Of a stretch of DNA of 64,000 nt, positions 1 to 8,000 are shown in pieces. Under the pieces are notes generated by a model. It was not told the origin of the DNA. It was given only the letters and a program-made list of their open reading frames with translations, and did not search any database. Numbering within the stretch: position 1 is the stretch's first letter; each line of letters opens with the position of its first letter. The position numbers were made by a program, and so were the translations under genes. Source of the DNA: Ceratobasidium sp. AG-K (Eukaryota > Basidiomycota > Agaricomycetes > Cantharellales > Ceratobasidiaceae); contig JAWNGF010000005.1 in assembly GCA_037039685.1 (NCBI GenBank), forward strand, positions 620,001 to 684,000, given 5' to 3'.

Positions 1-1
1 C

Positions 2-253
2 AAGGGAGTCACCAAGGTTACAAGGAAGCATCGCCATGAGGAGACAAAGGACGATTCAACTGCCGAAGAAAAGGAAGAACGGCCCATTCGGCGTTCCAAA
101 CGTATTAAAGAAGCGGCAGGAGTCCAAGCTCCCCACCAAAAGGTTTTTACTTCCCTCTCCTGCGTGCTTAACACATCCACCCCTCGTACTCACACTCCTG
201 CGCCATGCCTGCCCCCGCCAATCCTCCAACTCGTTCATGGTCCGTGTCTATGA
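2..253 (+). pseudogene. C0 pol C-terminal tail (fragment)
   Basis: Frame 2 stays open from the window edge to a TGA at 251-253. It encodes the basic tail that follows the chromodomain in family C pol, with the motif RPIRRSKRIKEAAG also seen in the copy at 37428-37997. The frame overlaps the start of ORF3, as in the other Gypsy families here. No catalytic domain is inside the window. Confidence 0.7.
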
Positions 254-701
254 CAACCTCTATACCTGCTCCAGGTCCTTCAAACGGACGCTGGAACCCA
301 CCTGCGACGAGGGCCGTTATTGGCACTCAGGCCTCCAGCAGGCCTTCTACTTCATTGTCTCTGGCTGCTATTGGTCAGCTCGTGCCCCCCACTCCTTTGT
401 GGGCAAGCCCCTTGTGCGCTGGCGCAACTGGATTGCCCTCGACGCCCAAGACATCCACAATGCAGTTCGCTTCATGGATGCCTCGTGCAAGGCCTGTCTC
501 GGCCACCCATTCGAGGTCATTGACCTCACCCAGGACGACAAATGTGCCGACCTCATCATCGACTTGACGGACAAGGAGGATTGCGGTTTGTGGAAGGGAA
601 ATGGGACGGCTGAGGACCCATTTGTGTTGGATGACGGGGCGGAGTTTGTGCTTGTGGCCCACGGGCCTTCTGATATGTCTGTTTCGCCTCTTTCCGAGTA
701 G
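237..701 (+). CDS. C0 ORF3, env-position protein with tandem SUMO-interacting-like motifs
   Basis: An ORF of about 154 codons from ATG 237 to the stop at 699-701, placed between pol and the polypurine tract. There is no signal peptide or membrane segment. The C-terminal part contains SCKAC (a CxxC) followed by EVIDLTQDD and then LIIDLTDKED. VIDLT with acidic neighbours is the core of known SUMO-interacting motifs such as that of PIAS proteins; that it binds SUMO here is inference. The homologue at 37188-37659 begins 11 codons earlier at MASQH; the matching ATG at 205 here is out of frame, apparently through a 1 nt change in a C run, so the start is uncertain. Confidence 0.6.
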   Translation: MVRVYDNLYTCSRSFKRTLEPTCDEGRYWHSGLQQAFYFIVSGCYWSARAPHSFVGKPLVRWRNWIALDAQDIHNAVRFMDASCKACLGHPFEVIDLTQDDKCADLIIDLTDKEDCGLWKGNGTAEDPFVLDDGAEFVLVAHGPSDMSVSPLSE

Positions 702-711
702 GCTCCGACCT

Positions 712-726
712 AGAAGGGGGGGGTAG
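712..726 (+). other. C0 polypurine tract
   Basis: AGAA followed by eight G and TAG abuts the 3' LTR. This is the expected plus-strand primer site; the other family C copy has the same tract at 37164-37177 on the other strand. Confidence 0.8.
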
Positions 727-1171
727 TGTCACGACCTTTTCCTTCTCTCTTTGTTTTGTCCTGTGTGTCTTGTGCTTGGTCTCGTTCTTCTCGCCTTGGC
801 GCATTTAGTCGCCTTTATGTAAGCCATGACTGCAGGACATGCCTGCCTGGCCTGTTCCCTTGCCTCCTTGTTGTCCATGGGCTTATCACGTTTCCTTTGT
901 CTTGCCTTTGCTTCTCCCAGACTCTTGTCTTTTCTTGTTCTGGTTTCCTTTGTTGCTTGCTCTCTATTGTACATAGCCACAGTAGGTAGTATATATACCA
1001 GCAACACAAGTCTTGTCTCCACAAGACTTGTTCTCTTGTTATTTCCCCATCACTCCCCATGTGACTCACTTAGGCCTTAGTGGCCGCCCATTTGACCTTT
1101 GCCGTCGTCCCAACCCCCATCCTCACTGCCTGTGGAGTCTCGGCCTCCAAGGTTTGGTTAGGGTTGTGACA
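727..1171 (+). repeat. C0 3' LTR (445 bp)
   Basis: Begins TGTCACGACC and ends GTTGTGACA. Matches the LTRs at 36717-37163, 43410-43856 and 58233-58678. A TATA-like ATATATA lies near 990-996. Just downstream is a perfect inverted repeat, ACAAGTCTTGT at 1006-1016 and ACAAGACTTGT at 1021-1031, with a 4 nt loop. The right arm plus TCT (1021-1034) is the complement of the family's primer-binding site. Confidence 0.92.
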
Positions 1172-1419
1172 TGCACTGATAGATGTCATGTGTGTATTTC
1201 TTTTTTGGCTCAGTGTACTGTACCCACCAAGGAAGAATATTGGTCCTCGTCCCAGTCTTCAGTGACACAACATTTGAATTTCACATGTCCCTTGTCCCAT
1301 CTGTCCCTGACACAGGGGGACAGACCATTCCCAAAAATGGAAAAAGAATTTGTAATAGGATTTCTTTGTGTAACTAATTGAACTACAAATAATACTAATC
1401 ACTTCTACCTGCTGTAAGG
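1172..1419. other. Unassigned 248 bp between C0 and the D LTR
   Basis: AT-rich sequence that matches none of the LTRs or internal regions in this window. I see no coding potential, RNA gene or repeat in it. It may be genomic DNA that received both C0 and D, or part of an older degraded element. Confidence 0.5.
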
Positions 1420-1917
1420 TATCATGACCTGTCCCTCCCTCTGTCTCTGTTTGCGGACTTGTGCCTTGTACTGGCGCCTTAAGTGCCCTTTCTCTTTGTT
1501 GTGCCCTCTCCCTTGTTTAGTAAGGCGTATGGATGATGTGTCACCATGAGTCATATGACTCATGCTGTTTTCTACTGGCTGGCCTGCACAGCCCCCTTTA
1601 TGACTTGGACATTGACTCAGACAAGTGACTCATGTATTTACTTTGACTCACCTGTTTTCTGAGTATATATACTGGCTTGCAAGCATGGTCATCCCCAGCT
1701 TGCTTTGCCTTGTCAACTCTCCTGGCAGTGTGATCAGAGGCACTTGGCTACTTAGCCTTTAGCGCAGCCACTTGGACTTAGGAGCTAGTGACTTGTACTG
1801 ACAAGACTAGCATTTGTCCACCTTAGTGATAGAGTTGTAGAAGACTTATCACATATTGTTCCCACATCTCAAAGGCCATTAGCAGTTGTCAACCATAGGC
1901 ATTAGCAGGTTGCGACA
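1420..1917 (+). repeat. D 5' LTR (about 498 bp)
   Basis: Ends GTTGCGACA at 1917 and is followed 2 nt later by a self-complementary primer site, which fixes the right end. The left end is placed at 1420, where TATCATGACCTG resembles the TGTCACGACC start of family C LTRs with G changed to A; this end is less certain. TATA-like ATATATAC lies near 1674-1681. Five TGASTCA motifs lie at 1547-1553, 1556-1562, 1613-1619, 1626-1632 and 1644-1650. Confidence 0.75.
1547..1650. promoter_or_regulatory. Cluster of five TGA(G/C)TCA bZIP-type sites in the D LTR
   Basis: Five exact copies of the Gcn4/AP-1 consensus in 104 bp, directly upstream of the TATA-like box. The first two form a perfect 18 bp palindrome, ATGAGTCATATGACTCAT, at 1546-1563. 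Position and density suggest a promoter element; regulation by a fungal Gcn4/CPC1-type factor is inference. Confidence 0.5.
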
Positions 1918-1919
1918 CT

Positions 1920-1931
1920 GCAAAGCAAGCT
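1920..1931 (+). other. D primer-binding site, self-priming type
   Basis: GCAAAGCAAGCT lies 2 nt after the LTR and is the exact reverse complement of AGCTTGCTTTGC at 1697-1708, located about 20 nt after the LTR TATA box. This is the arrangement expected when the 5' end of the transcript folds back to prime reverse transcription. Confidence 0.7.
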
Positions 1932-2123
1932 CTTAGTATGCTGAGCCACAAGAAAACAAAGTCACGTGACAACATGGACGACTGATCCTCAAGTGCAGCG
2001 TCTCAAAGGAGCGAGGCTCCAACCAGCACAATAGTTGAAGTTCAATCAAATCCCTCAACAGGAGCAAGAGAAGGGGCAGGTGACTGGACTGCACCACTTA
2101 GAAGTGCCAGCCATGTATCAAGA
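1932..2123 (+). other. D leader and possible gag start, left of A1
   Basis: 192 bp of D between its primer site and the A1 insertion. I find no ATG that opens cleanly into the gag frame that continues at 16490, so the gag start is not assigned. CAAGA at 2119-2123 is the left copy of the A1 target duplication. Confidence 0.5.
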
Positions 2124-2589
2124 TGTCGTGAGCCAGCTCACTCCATTGGACTCGTCTTGCATCTCACCTGTCTGTTCTTGTTTTTGTTGTTCTGTTTATG
2201 TGTTGTTTGTCTTTTCCTGTGCCACGTTGCCACAGCCTTGTGGTTATTCTGTTACATTGTGTAACGTGGCTGTGCTTTGTACAAGTCATGACTGCCCACA
2301 CAGCATGACTCACTTGGACACTCCTGACTGGCTTGTATGTATGACTTGTGTGGCTGCATCTTGTATGACTCAGTCTCTTTCTGAATATATATAGAGGACC
2401 AACAAGCCTGGTAACCCCAGCTTGTTTTGTCTTGTCAAACATTCCCATTGAGTGACACTTTGAACCACCCCTACCCTTAAGAGTCTACAACCACTTAAGT
2501 GTGGTGCAATTCAAGAGGTCCCTTAGGTCTTAGTGCCGTCCACTCTCCATTGTGGCTTGTCTATAGCCACCAAGAAGAAGCTTATGACA
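2124..2589 (+). repeat. A1 5' LTR (466 bp)
   Basis: Begins TGTCGTGAGC and ends CTTATGACA. TATA-like ATATATATAG near 2386-2395. Contains the palindrome GTTACATTGTGTAAC at 2251-2265 and AGCTTGTTTTGT at 2419-2430, the segment that pairs with the primer-binding site. The 3' LTR at 16024 differs at scattered, mostly transition, sites. Confidence 0.95.
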
Positions 2590-2591
2590 TT

Positions 2592-2603
2592 ACAAAGCAA
2601 GCT
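2592..2603 (+). other. A1 primer-binding site, self-priming type
   Basis: ACAAAGCAAGCT, 2 nt after the LTR; pairs with 11 of 12 positions of the LTR segment 2419-2430. In A2, A3 and A4 the same site reads ACAAAACAAGCT and pairs perfectly. Confidence 0.7.
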
Positions 2604-2611
2604 TTCACATC

Positions 2612-3787
2612 ATGTCCACAAACAACTCAACACCTGTTGAACAAGGATTACATGAAGACTTGGTCTCAAAACCCGCATCCACCACAAGCATACAAAGAGG
2701 TCCTAGTAGAGCCGCTAGACCAGCCTCATCACTCAGTGAAAGCGCACTTGCACATTCACAAGCAGGTGGTCCAACCCCATCAAGAGTTCCTAGCCAAAGT
2801 ACAGTAGCAGGAACATTCCAACCAGAGCTATCATTAGTCAAAGAACACTCCCATAAAGAAAATCAAGAGCCAGGCAACAAAACTTATGTACCAGAACCTG
2901 AAGTAATCACCATTACATCAGAAGGAAGAACACCTTGTCGAGGATTTGGGTTTGGCTATTTTTCTGCCCAACCCAATCCCTGCGGAGGGCTCTCCTTAGT
3001 TCCAATTTGCCCACCATCTACACCACAAACTCCTTGTATCTTGGGAGCAACCACTAGCATGGGCCCCATCCCTTTGTCTCTACCTGAGAGACTGCGACCA
3101 TCAGCAACCCCAGCAGCAGGACGCTCCGCTGACCCACGACCTAGTAGCAATAGTTCTTCTAGTACACAAAGAACTACCATCCAGAACCTAGACAAACTAG
3201 ACGACCTCCTGACCAGACGCCACAATGCAACTCTAAGAGTCATCAAGGGACTGAGAATTGGTCTTACTCAAAGAATCACTGGGCTTGAACAAGAAGCTAG
3301 AGTGCTAGCAAACAACCAAGATATCTTCAACAACACAATCAGGGGAATACAACAGTCCCTTATGGATATTCTCAATTCCACCTGTAATGCTGAACATAAC
3401 ACCTACCTCACGGGAAGAGAGGTGGTCACCGTTCGGAACAAAGTCACAAACATGCAAGGACTCATAACAAATGTACAAGAAGACATTGACACTACACACC
3501 AGGGACAGCTGCAGTGGAACAAAGCAGTAACTCAAGGAAGCAAGCAAGTCAGGGAAGGATTCACAATGTTGGACGATTGAGTGGCAACCATGGAACAATC
3601 CAATAGCAACCTAAGGGAAGGAGTCAATGAAGCCTCACTTCATGCACCCAGCAAACAATCCACACCAAAAGCCAAATCTACAAGAATCGATGATCTCGAA
3701 GGAAGGCTCCAGTGCCTGATCAGCTCCCAAGACGGAAGCTCACCAAGACGTCCCAAGGTCACTAGACCAGAAGCATTCAATGGGAAG
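2612..3787 (+). pseudogene. A1 gag, 5' part
   Basis: Starts at ATG 2612 (MSTNNSTPVEQ) 22 nt after the LTR. The first ~190 residues are Ser/Pro-rich and low complexity (GPSRAARPASSL), followed by a helical heptad-like stretch and the start of the capsid-like core (PRRPKVTRPEAFNGK). A TGA at 3578-3580 interrupts the frame where A4 has CGA (27611-27613). The gene is then cut by A2 at 3788 and resumes at 11012. Gag would form the cytoplasmic particle. Confidence 0.85.
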
Positions 3788-4242
3788 TGTCGTAAGCTTC
3801 TTCTTGGTGGCTATGAGGCAAGCCGCGAGGGAGAGTGGACGGCACTAAGACCTAAGTGACCTCTTGAACCGCAACACACTTAAGTGTCTGTAGGCTCTTG
3901 AGGGTAGGGGTGGTTCTAAGTGTCACTCAAAGGGGATGTTTAGACGAGACAAAACAAGCTGGGGTTACCAGGCTTGTTGGTCCTCTATATATATTCAAGA
4001 AGTGGCCAAGTCATACAAGGTGCAGCCACATGAGTCATACAGTCTACCAGTCAGGAGTGTCCATGTGAGTCATGCTGTATGAACAGACATGACTCGTACA
4101 AAGCACAGCCGCGTTACACAATGTAACAGAGTAACCACAAGAAGGTGGCAACGCAGCAAACGGAAACAGAACACAACACAAGAGAAGGGAACAGGCGGGC
4201 GAGAGAACAGGCGAGTCCGATGGAGTGAGCTAGCTCACGACA
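3788..4242 (-). repeat. A2 3' LTR (455 bp)
   Basis: Seen on + as TGTCGTAAGC to CTCACGACA. Carries TGAGTCA at 4031-4037 and 4066-4072 and a TATA-like box near 3992-4001 (reverse strand transcription). Terminal inverted repeat TGTCGT/ACGACA. Confidence 0.96.
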
Positions 4243-4245
4243 TTA

Positions 4246-4254
4246 CTCCCCCCT
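4246..4254 (-). other. A2 polypurine tract
   Basis: On the coding strand AGGGGGGAG followed by TAA and the LTR. The same tract occurs in A1 (16012-16020), A3, A4 and A6. Confidence 0.8.
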
Positions 4255-4283
4255 AAGAGTCCGTTTGGGGGACCTGAACGGAC

Positions 4284-5048
4284 CTACTGCACCGCACAGT
4301 CCTTTTCCTTCTTCAGTAAATACTCCTCCAACCCCTCCTCCTCCTCCAAGGTCAGGTCGATGGGATTGAAGACGGTATTTCCCGGTTCGTCCGAGAACTT
4401 CTCCCATTCCTCCCAAGTTTCTTCCCTCGTCCAGTCCGCCTTGGACCAGTCCAAAACCCTCTCCTGGGCTTCCACAAACTCCTCAGCCCATTGTCGCACA
4501 TCGGGCTCTGCCTCCTTCCATGCCGACACGTCAGTCTCCTCCTTCCTCCACCAGTAGGCTTCCCATTCGATTTTTTCCTTCTGGTATCTGCCCCTCTCCA
4601 TCCGCCAGTCGCTCAGGTCCTTTTCGTAGTTGGCGTCCCAGGCATCGTTCCATCTAGGTCGGAGCGTTGGCTGCCTTCCGTCATACCCTGGTACCCACTC
4701 GCTCGAGTACGCTCCTTCTTGTCCCCATTCGACCACTCCGAGCATGTGGGTGGAGAGGAGGACGACCTCCGAGACCTGGAAAGCGGCGCACCCTCGACAG
4801 ACAAATATGTCCTTTCGTAGGAGCTGCATGTGTGTCGGCCATTTTTTCCCGACCCACTGGAATTCCCCCAGGTCTGAGTGGAGGATATCGTCCGAGGCCC
4901 TGAAGTGCATCCTTCCAGAGCCTTGTTGCGACCTCTTGAAGACATAGAGGGCAGCTCCGGAGTCGAGGATCCTTGCCGTGGCGAAGGCAGGTCCTTCGAG
5001 GACGCGGGTGAGGTTGTTGGTGATGGTGGAGCGGGTGACGGCAGGCAT
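4284..5048 (-). CDS. A2 ORF3, env-position protein with CxxC core and IDLT-acidic C-terminus
   Basis: 254 codons from the ATG at 5048 (MPAVTRSTI) to the stop at 4284. No signal peptide or membrane segment. Residues 1-80 include a basic/aromatic stretch (GEFQWVGKKWP), residues 84-87 are CRGC, and the C-terminal half is rich in Trp, Glu and Asp. Residues 227-238 read FNPIDLTLEEEE, like a SUMO-interacting motif. The ORF starts inside the end of the pol frame and overlaps it by 436 nt in another frame. The same protein occurs in all six A copies; D has a related one. I do not recognise a known family; it is not an envelope glycoprotein. Confidence 0.8.
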   Translation of the reverse strand: MPAVTRSTITNNLTRVLEGPAFATARILDSGAALYVFKRSQQGSGRMHFRASDDILHSDLGEFQWVGKKWPTHMQLLRKDIFVCRGCAAFQVSEVVLLSTHMLGVVEWGQEGAYSSEWVPGYDGRQPTLRPRWNDAWDANYEKDLSDWRMERGRYQKEKIEWEAYWWRKEETDVSAWKEAEPDVRQWAEEFVEAQERVLDWSKADWTREETWEEWEKFSDEPGNTVFNPIDLTLEEEEGLEEYLLKKEKDCAVQ

Positions 5049-8000
5049 CGTAGGGAGCAGAAAAGATTTAGGGAGTTGAGCGATGGGTGAAGCTTGGAGT
5101 AGATGCAAGTATTGCAAGTGACGCTACTGGTTTCGCCCCTTCTGCCTTTTATCTTTCCTGGAGCGTAGTTAGATGGCGTGGGAGCTTCGGGGTGTCGGCG
5201 TAGAAGGTCCTTGATAATCTTTGAAAGGTGACCAAAATCTTCCGCCCTTTGTTCCGTGTCTTCTTCACTTCCATACCCCTTCCATCTGACCCTGTAAAAA
5301 AGGCCATCCTTTGTCTCCTTCCAGTCCAAGATCTTCTCTACTTCGTATTCTTCTTCTCCTTCTTCTGTTATGATCGGCGGTGGTCGGGGTTGGTTGCGGC
5401 TGAATTCGGTGTCTTCCTTGTAAGGACTGAGCAAATCGATGTGGAAAACAGGGTGCACCCTCATTGTTGCCGGCAGGTCAAGTTCATAGGCGTGTGATCC
5501 TATCTGTCGCTTCACGACAAATGGCCCGTGCTTTTTGTTGTCCAGTTTCTTTGATGGTCTCTTTGTTTGAATGTTTTTTCCCAGTAGCCATACTAGATCT
5601 CCTTCTTGGTACTTGTTCTTTGGCTCTTCTTCTGGGAGCTTTTGGGTTTGCATAGATGCAATTGCTTCGTCGTGGATTTTACGCCATTTCCCTGTGATAT
5701 TGTTTGCTTCTGGAACCGCTGATTCTTCCGCTGAGATGTTCCACAGTGGTTCCCTCCCATAGACGATCTCGAAAGGGGAACTACCCGTTACGCGATGCTT
5801 CTGTAGATTATAGCTGAACTCCGCAATTGGTAATAAGTCCGCCCAATCATCCTGTCGGTAGTTGACGAACGATCGTAGCCAGCCTTCCATCCATTGATTT
5901 GTTCTCTCCGTTATTCCATCTGTTTGGGGGTGGTAGGCAGTACTGAAACCTGGGCTAGTTCCAATTTTCTCATAAATGGCTTTCATAAGTTTGGAATTGA
6001 AAGTAGACCCTCGGTCTGAGATTGTGCTCTTTGGGAAACCATGCAGTTTCCAAACATTTGTGATAAAAAGATTTGCAAGGTCGCTTGCCGTGTGAGATTC
6101 CTTGCAGGGTATGAAGTGCGCCATTCTTGAGAATCGGTCCACCACTACCAAGATGCTATCTGATCCTCTGGATTTTGGTAATTTCACCACGAAGTCGAAC
6201 GCTATGTCTTCCCATGGTCCTTTTGGAATCTCCAGAGGCTTGATCGGAACTATTGACTTCGATCCCTTTGTCCGCTGGCAGGTCTCGCAGGACTCCACGT
6301 ATCTGTTTATGCTTTGCTTCATCCCTGGCCAGAAGTACCTTCTTGATATTAGTTCCAGTGTTCTAGCTTGTCCTTGATGTCCTGCGATTTTTGAGTCGTG
6401 ATGAATTCGCATGATGGCCAGTCTGGATTCCTTATCTTCTGGCACATAGATCCTTCCCTTGAACCATAATAGCCCCTCCTTGAAATCATAATCTTTTGCA
6501 CTGTGTTGTAGGGTTTTTGGTAACGTTTCCCTTGACTTGCAGATTTCTTTGATTTGCGCCAATCCTTCATCTGTTTCCTGAGCTTCCTTGATAGTTTCTA
6601 TGATGTTTGTGTCTACTTGTCCCATAAATCCTTTGAACCTTTCAACAGATATCATAACTTGTTCAGACGTTGGGATATCCTCATGGTCTGACCGTCTTGA
6701 CAACAGGTCCGGTTTTGATGACAGGATGCCAGGGCGATATATGATGTCAAAGTTATAAGAAGCGAGTAATTGGTGCCATCTTGCGTGTCGGCGGTTGAAC
6801 GTTCTTGCTTCCTTCCAGAATTGTAGGTTCCTATGATTGGTGTAGATGGTGATAGGGTCCCTTGTTCCTTCAAGGTACAGCCTCCAATGTGTTAGAGATT
6901 CTATAATTGCCATAAGTTCCTTATCGTGGACGTCGTAGTTGAGCTGAGCCTCGTTGAAAGATTTAGACAGAAAAGCAATAGGGTGTAGGTAGCCATCATC
7001 TTGTTTTTGCAACAGGATTGCTCCCATTGCTACTCCACTTGCGTCTGTTTCCAAGAAGAAGGGTTTGTCAGGGTTCGGATGGCGTAGAGTGGGTTCCTTG
7101 CTGATTTCCGTTTTTAGGGCTTCAAAAGCTTCCTGCTGATCGTTTCCCCATTCCCATTTGTTCTCCTTTCTTGTCAAGGTTGTCAGGGGTTTTGCTAATC
7201 GGCTGAAATTCGGTACAAATCTTCGGTAAAAATTTGCGAATCCTAGGAATGCCTGTACTTGCTTGACCGTTCTTGGTTCCTTCCATTCCTTTATTGCTTT
7301 TACTTTTTCCTCCTCCATAGAGATGCCTGAATCGCTGATTCCAAGTCCAGTATATGTCAACTTGGTGACGAAGAACTCGCATTTTGGAAGCTTTGCAAAA
7401 AGATTTTCCTCCAGCAAGATCTTCAGTACTTTTCTGACATCCACAGTATGTTGGCTTCTGTCCTTAGAGAAGACTAGGATGTCGTCAATGTATACTATGA
7501 CGCATACGTCGATGAGATCATGGAAAATATGATTCATATATCTTTGGAAGATGGCGGGCGCGTTCTTCAGTCCGAAAGGCATGACGACGTATTCAAACAG
7601 TCCTTCTTTTGTTCTGAAAGCTGTCTTCCATTCGTCGCCTTCCCTAATTCTGATATTGTTGAAACCCATGCGTAGATCGATCTTGGAGAAAATTTTTGCG
7701 TCCTTGATTTTATCCAGGAGGTCTTCCATTAGGGGCATAGGGAATCTGTCGTCCCTTGTAATGGCGTTTACTCCTCTGAGGTCTTGGACGAGTCGTAGTT
7801 GGCGAACTGCCCCTGGATTTTTTGGATCGATAGGTTTTTTGACAAAGAAACAAGGAGACGCAATGGGTGATTTGCTTGGTCGAATTTTCCCCGCCGCAAT
7901 TTCTTCATCCAGGTATTCTCTTAGTGCAATAGATTCTGCCGGAGAGAGTGGGATAGGTCTGGCAGGTTTTGGGAGTTCAGCTCCTTCCTTGAAGTCGATG

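Larger units (their letters stand above)
1..1171 (+). mobile_element. C0: 3' end of a family C Ty3/Gypsy element
   Basis: The piece holds the pol tail, ORF3, a polypurine tract and the 3' LTR of a chromodomain Gypsy element whose 5' part lies left of the window. The assignment rests on similarity to the complete copy at 36717-43856 (same pol tail with an RRSKxIKEAAG motif, same ORF3 ending in EFVLV, same LTR). The 5 bp after the LTR are TGCAC; the matching target duplication would be outside the window. Orientation is +. Confidence 0.9.

Noticed and set aside
1013..1381. A 122-codon open frame running out of the C0 LTR into unassigned sequence
   Set aside because: It starts inside the LTR and crosses its boundary; the LTR part recurs in other copies with different continuations.
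2164..2448. Recurrent 90-110 codon frames antisense to or within family A LTRs (also 16010-16348, 47829-48116)
   Set aside because: They lie wholly in LTRs, vary in frame and length, and overlap the promoter and TATA region. No protein features seen.
2592..2603. Primer-binding site for a host tRNA
   Set aside because: No TGG at the start and no recognised tRNA 3' end. The complement inside the LTR explains the site better.
4284..5048. ORF3 as an envelope glycoprotein gene
   Set aside because: No signal peptide, membrane helix or furin-like site; the protein is Trp- and acid-rich with a CxxC.
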